Shown piece by piece: positions 27,842 through 37,148 of a stretch of 64,000 nt of DNA; within the stretch, counting starts at the first letter, position 1, and each line of letters starts with the position of its first letter. Origin of the DNA: Afipia sp. 64-13 (GTDB lineage Bacteria; Pseudomonadota; Alphaproteobacteria; Rhizobiales; Xanthobacteraceae); the NCBI GenBank assembly GCA_001897755.1, contig MKUJ01000003.1, positions 31,754 through 95,753 of the forward strand. Direction: 5' to 3'. The notes beneath the pieces were generated by a model. That model did not search any database, had not been told where the DNA came from, and saw only the letters and a program-made list of their open reading frames with translations. Made by a program: the position numbers and the translations under genes.

Positions 27842-29104
27842 CTATCTATAGAGGCTTGCCGCCGCAGCCCTGCAACATTCAAATGGCACCACGCCATAGC
27901 CGGCGCCGATCTGACCGATACCGGGTTCACGATGGGCAATGCCTGAATTGAAAATCGGCGAAATACCGGTTTTGACGACGCGGCGAACATCAATTCCAAG
28001 CGGCGTGCCGCGGAATTCCAACGTTCCGATCTTGAAAGTGGGATGCTCAGAAACGCAGATGGCATACATTCGCTCGGTGAGCTTGTACGCCTCCGACACG
28101 GTCCCTCCCATGTACCGCGCAAGCGCGGGCGCGGCCGCAATCGCAAGAGCTCCAAGCCCCATGGATTCTGCGACTTCGCTGTCTCCCATCACCGGGCTCG
28201 CATCCGCTTCGGTGAAACCTTCAAAATATAGGCCTTTCAGCGGTGGCACAGGTGCCGTAAACCATTCGTCATCCCGACCACCGATCTGAATTCCCCAGTC
28301 GACGCCGTTGCCTGCCATGGCCGTTACGATCGAACAGTTCGGTATATTCCGTGCCGAAGCCATCACGGCCTTTCCTGCAGCCATGGTCAGCGGAAGAAAA
28401 AAGATCTCATTCGCGCACAAAAAGCGCATGACGCGCTCGAATATGTCCGCATTTCTTGTCGGCATATAGGGAGCAACAGTATTGGCAATCATCGCCGAAG
28501 CGGCCTTTTGTCGGCTGTGGCCTTCATCGCCCATGTTGAGCGCCTGGCGTAGAATTGCCAGAATGTCGATCTCGCCCAGGCGCTTCAAGCTTTCGCGGAA
28601 GGAAGTCGCAAACTCGCTTTCCATCCAGCGATATTTTTGTCTGGTCTCGATGTCGTAGGAACCATAGCGCAAGGCATGACCGCGACCTTCATTGATCGCG
28701 GCAAAACCCACATTGCCAAATACCTTGTCCTTCATGACAAAGAGTTGAGTCTCGGCCGCGATGACCCCGCCCGCCGTTGCCGCAACATTCTTTGTGCTTG
28801 CCGAGACAAGACGAATGGCACCGGAGGCAGCAATTTCCTCTCCCTGCTCAAAAGTCGCAGCGCGCCCACGCTCGATCAAATTCGCAATCACCGCGCCTTT
28901 GAGCGGCCCGCAAGCCTCCTGCCAACCAGCAAGAGGCGGTCCAGCATGTAGAAATTCATCATTTCCGATATCGATCAGGTCGCGCGCGGGCTGAAGATCA
29001 ACAAGCCACGCTCCGGCATGACAAATCCGATCGATCGCGCCGGCATTGGCGCGATCGATATCCTGGTCAAGCGCAGCCACATCCACGCCACTGCCATCCG
29101 GCAT
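27842..29104 (-). CDS. DUF1116 protein (YlbE/AllG-like)
   Basis: A 420-residue DUF1116 protein. Features: LHAGPP-type segment (EFLHAGPPLAGW), NEGRGHALRYGS, QALNMGDEGHSRQKAA, WFTAPVPPLKG, MGDSEVAESMGLGALAIAAA and the ending GIGQIGAG. E. coli members next to fdrA have been assigned to oxamate/carbamoyl transfer in allantoin degradation. No FdrA partner is visible here. The ATG overlaps the aminotransferase stop, so the two are coupled. A role in nitrogen-compound breakdown is inference from that family and its neighbours. Confidence 0.85.
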   Translation of the reverse strand: MPDGSGVDVAALDQDIDRANAGAIDRICHAGAWLVDLQPARDLIDIGNDEFLHAGPPLAGWQEACGPLKGAVIANLIERGRAATFEQGEEIAASGAIRLVSASTKNVAATAGGVIAAETQLFVMKDKVFGNVGFAAINEGRGHALRYGSYDIETRQKYRWMESEFATSFRESLKRLGEIDILAILRQALNMGDEGHSRQKAASAMIANTVAPYMPTRNADIFERVMRFLCANEIFFLPLTMAAGKAVMASARNIPNCSIVTAMAGNGVDWGIQIGGRDDEWFTAPVPPLKGLYFEGFTEADASPVMGDSEVAESMGLGALAIAAAPALARYMGGTVSEAYKLTERMYAICVSEHPTFKIGTLEFRGTPLGIDVRRVVKTGISPIFNSGIAHREPGIGQIGAGYGVVPFECCRAAAASLYR

Positions 29105-30453
29105 CAGAATTCGCCTCGCGTACGAGCGTCAAAGGTGGAACGCATCGCAGACTCGGCAATCTCCAGTGTCAGATCGACATCACTCTCGGTATGCGTAAGG
29201 CTGACATGGCTTCGCTTGAGATTCATCGGCGTCTCAAACACGCCGTTCTTCATGAGTGCTCGGCGGTAGTTTACATACAAAGCCGCGTCGTTATCGATGA
29301 GATCGTTGAAGTTCTCGATTTTGTTTTTCTTCATGAAGTAGACGGTAAACACTGATCCAAATCCCGCAACTGTGCACGGAAAACCGTTCCGCTCCACAAT
29401 TGCCCGAAGACCGCTTCTCATCCGCTCACCAAGCGTGAAGAGATGCTTGTGCGTGTTGGGATCTTCGAGTGTTTCAAACGTGGCCAGGCAAGCTGCCAGA
29501 CTGCTTGAATGCCCGTTGAATGTACCTGAGAAAAACACGTCACCGCCCGGGCGCGTGTTGAAGCGCTGCATGATATCGCGGCGCCCGGCAATGGCTGCAA
29601 TCGGAAAACCGTTTGCGATCGCCTTCCCCATCGCGGTGAGATCCGGCGTGATATTGGCGATTTTCTGATAGCCGCCAATGTCGTGACGGAAGCCGGTAAT
29701 GACTTCATCAAAGATCAGGATAATGCCTTCGCGGTCGCAGATTCTTCTCAAGCCGACAAGAAATTCCTGCTTTGGCAGAACACAGCCGACATTGTGCTGG
29801 ATCGGCTCGAGGATAATCGCCGCGATCTCGTCAGGGTTCGCCTTAACCGCGGCCTCGACGCTGTCGAGATCGTTGAAGCGGCAAACAATTGTAGTATCGA
29901 TCGCAGCGCTGAGCATACCGGCAGATCCTGGGTCAAGACCATCAACCCTGTCGGGGGGGCTGATGACGTTTCTCAACACCGAATCATGCCAGCCGTGATA
30001 GCACCCCTGAAACTTGAGGAGTTTCTGGCGCTTGGTGAAAGCCCGCGACACACGAATGGCGTGGAATGTGGCTTCCGAGCCCGTACAACACAGCAACACC
30101 TGTTCAGCGGAAGGTACGTGCTGAACGATTTTCTTGGCGACCTCGAGCTCAAGCTCGGTAGTGCTCACTCCATAGAGGTCGGTGCGCTTGATGGTGTCGA
30201 TCACCCTGTCGATGACTGCCGGAAAAGCATGCCCCAGGATGATCGGAGAGAAGGCAGCGTGATAGTCGATGTAACGCTTGTCATCGACGTCCCACAAATA
30301 GGCCCCCCGTGAGCGTCGGACGCACAAAGGCGGGTCGATTAACCTAATCGCCGTGTGAATTCCGCCAGGAACATATTCGGCGGCTGCCTGCAGCAGCCGC
30401 TGATTGCCGTTCTGCGGAGCCGACGCGGCTTTGGCAGTGGCAGAGATCGTCAT
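29104..30453 (-). CDS. Class III PLP-dependent aminotransferase (GSAM-like)
   Basis: 449 residues. PLP-site features: CTGSEATFHAIR (phosphate-binding), LIFDEVITGFR with D249 contacting the pyridine nitrogen, and Schiff-base lysine K277 in LTAMGKAIANGFP. It resembles glutamate-1-semialdehyde aminomutases and omega-amino-acid aminotransferases. Because the neighbours are an importer, a cyclase, a Rid protein and DUF1116, a catabolic transaminase is more likely than the tetrapyrrole enzyme. A strong promoter with an embedded palindrome lies upstream. The amine substrate is not deducible. Confidence 0.93.
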   Translation of the reverse strand: MTISATAKAASAPQNGNQRLLQAAAEYVPGGIHTAIRLIDPPLCVRRSRGAYLWDVDDKRYIDYHAAFSPIILGHAFPAVIDRVIDTIKRTDLYGVSTTELELEVAKKIVQHVPSAEQVLLCCTGSEATFHAIRVSRAFTKRQKLLKFQGCYHGWHDSVLRNVISPPDRVDGLDPGSAGMLSAAIDTTIVCRFNDLDSVEAAVKANPDEIAAIILEPIQHNVGCVLPKQEFLVGLRRICDREGIILIFDEVITGFRHDIGGYQKIANITPDLTAMGKAIANGFPIAAIAGRRDIMQRFNTRPGGDVFFSGTFNGHSSSLAACLATFETLEDPNTHKHLFTLGERMRSGLRAIVERNGFPCTVAGFGSVFTVYFMKKNKIENFNDLIDNDAALYVNYRRALMKNGVFETPMNLKRSHVSLTHTESDVDLTLEIAESAMRSTFDARTRGEF

Positions 30454-30499
30454 GTTTGCCTCCGGATAAAATAGCCGCGCTCTAGTCGCGATGGCGAGA

Positions 30500-30527
30500 G
30501 TATTATCAATTATTGATATATAGTCAA
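30500..30527 (-). promoter_or_regulatory. Promoter of aminotransferase-DUF1116 operon with operator in the spacer
   Basis: On the minus strand: TTGACT, 16-base spacer, TAATAC. The spacer and -10 region contain TATCAA TAA TTGATA (30504-30518), a perfect inverted repeat, which would place a bound repressor over the promoter. The first gene starts about 45 bases downstream. Confidence 0.65.
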
Positions 30528-30630
30528 ATCTTTGAATTTAGAACAGGCGATATTTTGGACTTGTCGAGCTGAAAAGCACGCACCCACTCGCCATCGCGCT
30601 TGCTTGGAGAACGCTCGATAGCCCGGCGTT

Positions 30631-33600
30631 TCAATTCAGGCTTGTCGATGGAAGAGCCTGTCCGAGGACAGGTTGAGTAGCTTCATAACCGCGCAAACAA
30701 TCAGACAGTGCCTTGCTCGCCACAGACAGTTGAGCAAGTGTCGAACCAGCTCCACCCGCGCGAGAAAAAGTCTTCCCAAGCCGATCACGACGCGCGGCAT
30801 CGATATTCAGCACGTCAAAGATATTGGACGTGGGATCGACCTGCAGCAGAACGACGGCGAGCTTTCGCTCCGTCTCGCCCAAATTCTCGAGAACCGTATT
30901 GATTGCGGTCGCCTCGTCTATATCGGCCCGAGGCATGAGCCCGGCCGATTCCTTGAGAGCGTCCGTATGGAACTGCTTGGCGATGGCAAAAAGCCCCTTT
31001 GCCGCATCAGGAATGGAGCTTCCTGATTGCTCTGATACCAGGACGGCATCGCCTGCCAAAGCCATATCGGCCAGCTTTGCAATAAGCTCCGCGAGCGGCT
31101 CGGGAACTCCCACGTTTTGCAGCGCGCTCTTACGCTCGTTGAGCTTTGCCTGAATATCTGACAGAGATTCATCAAGCAACAACTCGTCTACTGCTGCGAC
31201 GCCCGCAGCAAATCGCTGCATTTCATTCTTCAGGGACGCTTCAAAATTCGCATTCTGAACGAGCCAGGATATGCGGGAGATGAGGAAGTCCTGAACCGCA
31301 AGATACAGATCAAGCTGCACCTCTCCCGGAATCCTCGAATCGCATTCTCCGATCTGCCGAAGAATGTTTCGAATCCCATATATCTCGAGAGCTACGATAA
31401 ATGCTTTCGCAGCCCGCTCATACGTCGGATCGCCAATCTTGGTCAGAAGGGTTGGCCCGCAGAAATCGATCATCGCGTTGGTCAGTTGCGTCGCGATAAT
31501 CTCCCGGCGCAGTTGGTGGCGTTCGATTTCCGCAAGATGTCGCTCCCGCATCTTGACTGGAAAATAGCGTAACAACTCATCCTGCAGAACCTCATCGTCG
31601 ATAAGAGGCGATTGCAGAAGGTTCTCGAACAGGTCGATTTTCGTGTAAGCGAGAATGGTAGCGAGCTCCGGGCGTGTCAGCGCCACGCCAAGCTGCAGAC
31701 GCCTGTTCAGCTCCTTCTCTTCAGGGATATGCTCGAGCTCGCGATCAAGGTTTGCAGACCCCTCAAGGTGAACAATCAGCTCCCTCGCAAAGACGATCTC
31801 CTTGCTTCCACGGCGTTGTGCGATCGAAAGCGCCAGCGTCTGGCGGTAGTTATTAGCGAGAACCAATCCAGCAACGTCATCCGTCATCGCCGCGAGCAGC
31901 TCATCCCGCTCTTTTTGTTTCAGATGACCGCTGATGACCGACGGGGCGAGCGCTACCTTGATATTGACTTCGTAGTCAGATGTATTGACGCCGGCCGAAT
32001 TGTCTATGGCATCGGTGTTAAGTCTTGTCCCCTGAAGAGCCGCTTCAATGCGTCCTCTCTGTGTCATCCCCAGATTGGCGCCCTCACCAATGACCTTAAC
32101 GCGAAGCTCATTCGCGCCGATCCGAATGGAATCGTTCGCACGGTCGCCAACCTCGATATCGGTTTCGGAAGATGCCCGCACGTAAGTGCCGATACCTCCA
32201 AAATACAATAGATCAGCGTTGAGTTTGAGAATTGCGCGGATGAGTTCTTGCGGTGTCGTCACCTCGCCAGAGATACCGGTCATGCTCTGCACCTCGGGAG
32301 ACAAGGGAATATTCTTACTCGCGCGGGAGAACACTCCTCCACCCTTCGACAACAAGCCTTTGTCGTAATCCTGCCAGCTCGACCTCGGCAGATCGAAGAG
32401 ACGCCTGCGCTCTTCCCAAGCGGTTGCCAGATCGGGAGTTGGATCGAGAAATATATCGCGGTGATCGAAGGCCGCCACGAGCTTGATGCTCTTCGAGAGC
32501 AACATGCCATTGCCGAAGACATCGCCGGACATATCGCCCACGCCGATAACGGTGATCGGCATCGATTGAATATCAATATTCATCTCGCGGAAGTGCCGTT
32601 TCACGGCTTCCCACGCGCCACGGGCGGTAATCCCCATCTTCTTATGATCGTAGCCGGCAGAACCACCAGAGGCAAAGGCGTCGCCAAGCCAGAACTTCCG
32701 CTTCAAGCCGATCGCATTGGCTGTATCGGAGAAGGTCGCTGTGCCCTTGTCGGCAGCAACGACCAGATACGGATCGTCACCATCGCGGCGGGCTGTCGCA
32801 TCGGGCGGAATAATCACGCCGTGGTCGATGTTATCGGTGATATCGAGAAGACTCGATACAAACAACCGGTAAGCTTCCGTGCCCTCGACCATCCATGCCT
32901 GCCGATCGCTTGGCGAAGGCAAGTTCTTCGGCACGAACCCGCCCTTTGCCCCCACAGGAACAATGACCGCATTTTTGATTTGTTGCGTTTTCACAAGACT
33001 GAGGACTTCGGTCCGGAAATCCTCAGGCCGGTCGGACCAACGAAGACCACCGCGAGCCACTTTTCCGAACCGAAGATGAACACCCTCTACACGGGGAGAC
33101 GTAACAAAAATCTCGTAGAGCGGTCGCGGCTCCGGCAGTTGATCGATACGCCTGCTATCCAGCTTGAATGAAATCACGCTATCATGCGAAACGGCAGAGC
33201 TATGCTGGAACGCATTTGTTCGCACCGTGCTTTGGACGATATTTACAAACCTACGAAGAATGCGGTCCTCATCAAGGCTTTCGACCTGGTTGAGCGCCGC
33301 ATAGATCCCATCAAGAATGCCGCCTTCGTCGGCGTGTCCTTGATCATCGGGAGACAACCTTGCTTTGAAAAGAGCAATGATCTGGGAAGCAATGCTCGCA
33401 TGCCGCAAGACGACTTCCGCCATGTACTCATGGCTAAATGGGATCTTGACCTGCCGCAGATATCTGGAAATTGCCCGCAGGATCGCAATCTCTCGCCAGT
33501 TGAAACTGTTTTCCAGGATCAACGCATTGTATCGATCATTTTCGGCTTGCCCGGAAGTGACGGCTCCCAGGAGCTCCTTGAGCTCTGAAGCGTTCGCAAA

Positions 33601-35391
33601 ACCGGTTTTACCGCCCCCTGCACGAGCGAGGGTCATATCGTGGATCCAAAGGGTGACTGTCTCGCAGCGAACCATGTAGCTTCGTTCATCAATAACCAGA
33701 AAGCCCATGGCACCCAAGATCGGCACCCTCATCGACAACGGCTGCGCATCTCCAAACGAATAGACCTTTAGCCCGATACAGTCCGATTGATCGCCACCGA
33801 AGAACAGAAATCCAAATCGGTTCTTCAACGAAAGCTGCTCAAGCTGAGCAATATCGGCTGTAGCTTCAGCGGGAGTGTATCGCTCCCGATAACCGGCATC
33901 GAAAGCCTCGGCATATTTTCTTGCCATGTCGGACGATAACGTGCTCCCAGCTTGTATTGCTGTCCTCAACCGATCCGACCAGGTTTCAATCAAGCTGCAA
34001 ATCTTGCGCTCGATGATCTCCGACTCAAAGAACGTAGCGGCGGAGCGCAACCGAATAACAAATCTCACTCGTGCAAACGGCGCACCATGAGGGAAGTTCG
34101 GCTCAAATTCGATGGTTGTACCATTGTAGCATTCTTCCAAAAACACTCCGAGCTGCCGGCGAATTTCCGAATTGTAACGATCCCGCGGAATAAAGGCGAT
34201 GACGGAGGCAGAGCGATGGAATCGATCCACGCGCGAAATCACTCTCACACGTGGAAATTCATAAAGCGGCATAACCCGTGCAACAGCCCCGGCGATGGCT
34301 TCCTGATCGAGCTGGAACAATTCATCGCGCGGATACTCTTCAATCACCCTGCGAAGGGTTCGTCCTTTATGGCTCGCCGGATCAAAACCGAAACTATCGC
34401 GCACTGCCGAGATTTTCTGACGGAGTATCGGGATGTCCTTGGTGGAGGCCGTGTAAGCGTCGGCCGAAAAAAGTCCGATAACTTTCAACTCGCCTCGCAC
34501 ATCACCTTGTGAATCCGAGAACTTCACGGCGAAGTAATCGAGCTCAGCCTGGCGACCAACACGCGAAATTACATTCGATTTGTTGATAACGATAATCGAA
34601 GGATCATGCACGAACCCCCTGAACTCATGCGAGTAGGCGCTCGGATTGGATTGATCAACCAGAGCGCCTCTGCTCGGATCTCGCAAAATACCGAACCCGT
34701 TGTCGAACAAGCCTTCGAGACGCCCTCCCTCCCGATCTTCAATAGAGCGATAGGTCCGCAATCCCACAAACCTGAAATTATCATTGAGAAGCCATTCTAG
34801 GAATTTGATGGCCTCCCTCCGCTCGTCCGAACTGCCAATCGGACTGCCATTGAGAATTTGGATGGTCTCGGATATTCGATCGCGCATGGCGCCCTGATCC
34901 CGGGCGGAGCTTTGCACATCGGCAAAAGTTGACGCGAGATCCTCTCGCAGACGGGAGATAATTTCCGGATCGGAAACAGGAGCGAGATGGATGTGGATCA
35001 CACTCTCTCTCGGCAGAGATGTTTTTTCGCTCCAATCGACCGATACCAGTTCACCGTCCTTATCGCGCTCCACCGCAAGCACGACGTTCCTGACGACGAG
35101 CGGCTGCAAATGGTGACGAGCCAACTGCTCAAGCACAGATTCAACAAGCAACGGCGCATCGTCATTGATCGTTTCAACAATGGTCAAGTTGCCGATTGGC
35201 GAGAAGCCAACGCGAATCTTCGCCTCTGCCGGTTCGCGGCAGCGCAAATGACCCAGCAGATCCGCGCTCAGCGCTTCCTTTAACCCCGGATCGAGCGGCA
35301 CATCGCCCAGACGATCGAAGATCGAATCAATGACTTGTTTCCGATCCAGGGAAGACAGTCTCGCCGAGGAGGTTTCAGATCTTCCGGTCAT
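30631..35391 (-). CDS. Large NAD-specific glutamate dehydrogenase (GDH-180 family)
   Basis: About 1586 residues, in the usual 1550-1620 range for this family. It oxidatively deaminates glutamate to 2-oxoglutarate and ammonium with NAD. The N-terminal half holds regulatory (ACT-like) domains. The catalytic block contains RGGLRWSDRPEDFRTEVL, VPVGAKGGFVPKNLP, VVAADKGTATFSDTANAIG, then the Rossmann signature VIGVGDMSGDVFGNGMLLS. The start at 35391 (MTGRSETSS) is chosen over 35511 because the first 40 residues of the longer frame look like leader and overlap an AT-rich promoter-like region. It would recycle the glutamate made by the neighbouring aminotransferase, but such coupling is inference. 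Confidence 0.95.
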   Translation of the reverse strand: MTGRSETSSARLSSLDRKQVIDSIFDRLGDVPLDPGLKEALSADLLGHLRCREPAEAKIRVGFSPIGNLTIVETINDDAPLLVESVLEQLARHHLQPLVVRNVVLAVERDKDGELVSVDWSEKTSLPRESVIHIHLAPVSDPEIISRLREDLASTFADVQSSARDQGAMRDRISETIQILNGSPIGSSDERREAIKFLEWLLNDNFRFVGLRTYRSIEDREGGRLEGLFDNGFGILRDPSRGALVDQSNPSAYSHEFRGFVHDPSIIVINKSNVISRVGRQAELDYFAVKFSDSQGDVRGELKVIGLFSADAYTASTKDIPILRQKISAVRDSFGFDPASHKGRTLRRVIEEYPRDELFQLDQEAIAGAVARVMPLYEFPRVRVISRVDRFHRSASVIAFIPRDRYNSEIRRQLGVFLEECYNGTTIEFEPNFPHGAPFARVRFVIRLRSAATFFESEIIERKICSLIETWSDRLRTAIQAGSTLSSDMARKYAEAFDAGYRERYTPAEATADIAQLEQLSLKNRFGFLFFGGDQSDCIGLKVYSFGDAQPLSMRVPILGAMGFLVIDERSYMVRCETVTLWIHDMTLARAGGGKTGFANASELKELLGAVTSGQAENDRYNALILENSFNWREIAILRAISRYLRQVKIPFSHEYMAEVVLRHASIASQIIALFKARLSPDDQGHADEGGILDGIYAALNQVESLDEDRILRRFVNIVQSTVRTNAFQHSSAVSHDSVISFKLDSRRIDQLPEPRPLYEIFVTSPRVEGVHLRFGKVARGGLRWSDRPEDFRTEVLSLVKTQQIKNAVIVPVGAKGGFVPKNLPSPSDRQAWMVEGTEAYRLFVSSLLDITDNIDHGVIIPPDATARRDGDDPYLVVAADKGTATFSDTANAIGLKRKFWLGDAFASGGSAGYDHKKMGITARGAWEAVKRHFREMNIDIQSMPITVIGVGDMSGDVFGNGMLLSKSIKLVAAFDHRDIFLDPTPDLATAWEERRRLFDLPRSSWQDYDKGLLSKGGGVFSRASKNIPLSPEVQSMTGISGEVTTPQELIRAILKLNADLLYFGGIGTYVRASSETDIEVGDRANDSIRIGANELRVKVIGEGANLGMTQRGRIEAALQGTRLNTDAIDNSAGVNTSDYEVNIKVALAPSVISGHLKQKERDELLAAMTDDVAGLVLANNYRQTLALSIAQRRGSKEIVFARELIVHLEGSANLDRELEHIPEEKELNRRLQLGVALTRPELATILAYTKIDLFENLLQSPLIDDEVLQDELLRYFPVKMRERHLAEIERHQLRREIIATQLTNAMIDFCGPTLLTKIGDPTYERAAKAFIVALEIYGIRNILRQIGECDSRIPGEVQLDLYLAVQDFLISRISWLVQNANFEASLKNEMQRFAAGVAAVDELLLDESLSDIQAKLNERKSALQNVGVPEPLAELIAKLADMALAGDAVLVSEQSGSSIPDAAKGLFAIAKQFHTDALKESAGLMPRADIDEATAINTVLENLGETERKLAVVLLQVDPTSNIFDVLNIDAARRDRLGKTFSRAGGAGSTLAQLSVASKALSDCLRGYEATQPVLGQALPSTSLN

Positions 35392-35480
35392 CTTCACCAA
35401 TATCGGAAAAGAGCGCCTCGGATTGCTCCGAGGCACAAAGGTAACTTGGGGAGTAACCGGATGAAAAACACCGGTCGCAA

Positions 35481-35498
35481 AAATAAGATCACTTATTT
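35481..35498. repeat. Inverted repeat upstream of the glutamate dehydrogenase gene
   Basis: AAATAAG and CTTATTT with ATCA between, about 90 bases before the chosen start of the dehydrogenase. A regulatory site is possible; a weak hairpin is the alternative. Confidence 0.4.
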
Positions 35499-35700
35499 GA
35501 TAAATACGCAAATATTTTCTTTATAGGAATTTCTTCTGTCGCATCTGCGCAACACGACATCCAATGCAAATACCTCTTCGGGAGAGGCGTCGTAAAATGC
35601 TTAACCACTCTTCATATTCAACGAGCTTGCTGTTCGGTTCGATCCATCGAAATACAGAACGAGGGAAAGCACCGACACGCCGCTTACGGATAGCACTGAC

Positions 35701-35728
35701 GAAAAATGCCGCACCAAAGTGCGGCATT
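35701..35728 (-). terminator. Rho-independent terminator of the outer-membrane protein gene
   Basis: On the minus strand, AATGCCGCAC and GTGCGGCATT form a 10-bp stem with loop TTTG, then TTTTTC. It lies about 25 bases after the stop of the gene at 35754-36830. Confidence 0.9.
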
Positions 35729-35753
35729 CTCATTCGCCCGATTTGATAGAGGC

Positions 35754-36830
35754 TTAGAATTTGACCGTCAGACCTGAGACCACCGTGCTCTCGGTACAGG
35801 TATGATTGCTTTGTCCACCTGGAAGAACGCAATTGAGGCTACGGGAGGCATCCAGGCCGAACTTGTTGCGCCAATAACGATAGGCAACCCAAAGATCGAC
35901 ATGGTGAGCGTACCTTTTGCCCCAGAATGCACTCCCGGCATCGAATGTAAGACGAATAGGCTCACTATTAAGCTCGACAGCGGTGGGAGTGCCTCCGCCA
36001 TTGCCGGCGGTAAGCGGAGCATTCTCAAGTCCCTTTTTCCCACGCCATGTTGCACGACCGCTAATAGAGAAATAGCGGATCGATTCGGGCAGGAATCCTA
36101 AGTCCATCGCGTAGTTGGTCTCGACCGACCAGGTTCCGCGATAGTTGGTATTGCCGTCTACAAGGCACGCTCCCGCTGGAGCGAACCCGCAGGCATTGAA
36201 GCCGTTATGATTGGATTCCTTGTAATACAAAGGGGCAACAGTCAGATACCCATTGTAAGGAAGGGCAAACGCGAACTGGGCACCCACAACGCCGACACGT
36301 TTTGCCGGAGCGACGAAATTATTTTGGGAATTGAAATCACCACCCACCTCAAGTGAGACATTGCGAAGAGCCCCCCAAGAGAATGCATTGGTGTTGAAGA
36401 TCTGATTCAGACCGAAAGTACTACGGAACAACCCATACACTTCGGTCGATCCCGCACAGTCCGAGGGAACTCCGCCGGCGAGAACACCTGCGTTTACGCA
36501 AGGCGCAGCAGGATCGTTGTGGCCGGATTTTAGAACGTCGATCAAAGCGAAATTGGTACCGTAGGCCCACTCGTCATAATGGGTGAGCGTGAGCACCTGC
36601 TTTTCCGTTTTTCCATTGATACTGCCGTCGGGCCGAATGGAAAAATATCCGGGATCCGTCGCTTGGAAGACGTAAGAGTAGCTCAGTCGATTATCGTTGA
36701 CGGAAAAGAACGGCACATCGAGCACCGGCTTTGCAGCTTTCACTGGCAGGTCCGCCGCATAGGAAGCATGGCATCCCAGTAAAATTCCGAAAATTCCCGT
36801 GATCGTTAGTTTCTTGCAAGAAATGGACAT
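35754..36830 (-). CDS. Outer-membrane beta-barrel protein, possibly Tsx-like channel
   Basis: 358 residues with a signal peptide (ITGIFGILLGCHASYA, cleaved before ADLPVKAA). The mature chain is rich in alternating aromatic strands and ends in an aromatic (KF), the outer-membrane targeting signature. The segment LTLTHYDEWAYGTNFALIDV recalls nucleoside-specific Tsx channels, but the match is from memory and weak. Four cysteines in loops (PCVN, DCAG, ACGF, GACL) could form disulfides. If it is a Tsx-type pore, it would feed the BMP-type importer at 21.8-26.4 kb. Confidence 0.8.
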   Translation of the reverse strand: MSISCKKLTITGIFGILLGCHASYAADLPVKAAKPVLDVPFFSVNDNRLSYSYVFQATDPGYFSIRPDGSINGKTEKQVLTLTHYDEWAYGTNFALIDVLKSGHNDPAAPCVNAGVLAGGVPSDCAGSTEVYGLFRSTFGLNQIFNTNAFSWGALRNVSLEVGGDFNSQNNFVAPAKRVGVVGAQFAFALPYNGYLTVAPLYYKESNHNGFNACGFAPAGACLVDGNTNYRGTWSVETNYAMDLGFLPESIRYFSISGRATWRGKKGLENAPLTAGNGGGTPTAVELNSEPIRLTFDAGSAFWGKRYAHHVDLWVAYRYWRNKFGLDASRSLNCVLPGGQSNHTCTESTVVSGLTVKF

Positions 36831-36858
36831 ATTATCCCCCTATTTTCGTAGAGAGAAA

Positions 36859-36886
36859 ATATTATCGTAAACAAATCCGCTATCAA
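36859..36886 (-). promoter_or_regulatory. Predicted sigma-70 promoter of the outer-membrane protein gene
   Basis: On the minus strand, TTGATA, a 16-base spacer and TAATAT, 29 bases before the start codon region. Both boxes are near consensus and the surrounding DNA is AT-rich. Confidence 0.65.
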
Positions 36887-37148
36887 GTTTCAAAAGTTGC
36901 TGGGTGCATAAGAAATAGATTGACTAAATATCAAATTTTTTCTAGATTGAGACTTCGCCGTTGCTTATATTGAACCTGCCTCATCAGCAGCCCTATCCAC
37001 GACCGTCAATCGGGACCGGGGCATGCAGAGATCATCTCGGCAATGATATCGGCTTGTCGAAATGGCTGAGTCTGTCCGAGACAGCACAGATCAAGGGTGA
37101 TGAGGCGCGGGAGCCCCCGCAGGTGGTCATGCCGCCAGACACCGGTTG
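36887..37148. other. Intergenic DNA, no gene recognised
   Basis: AT-rich near the promoter, then GC-rich toward the pseudogene. Short open frames exist on both strands (for example 36961-37167 plus), but none has a ribosome site, domain or composition that supports a gene. Confidence 0.45.

Noticed and set aside
30655-30675. CCTGTCC/GGACAGG inverted repeat considered as a terminator of the dehydrogenase gene
   Set aside because: It lies inside the coding end and has no T tract after it.
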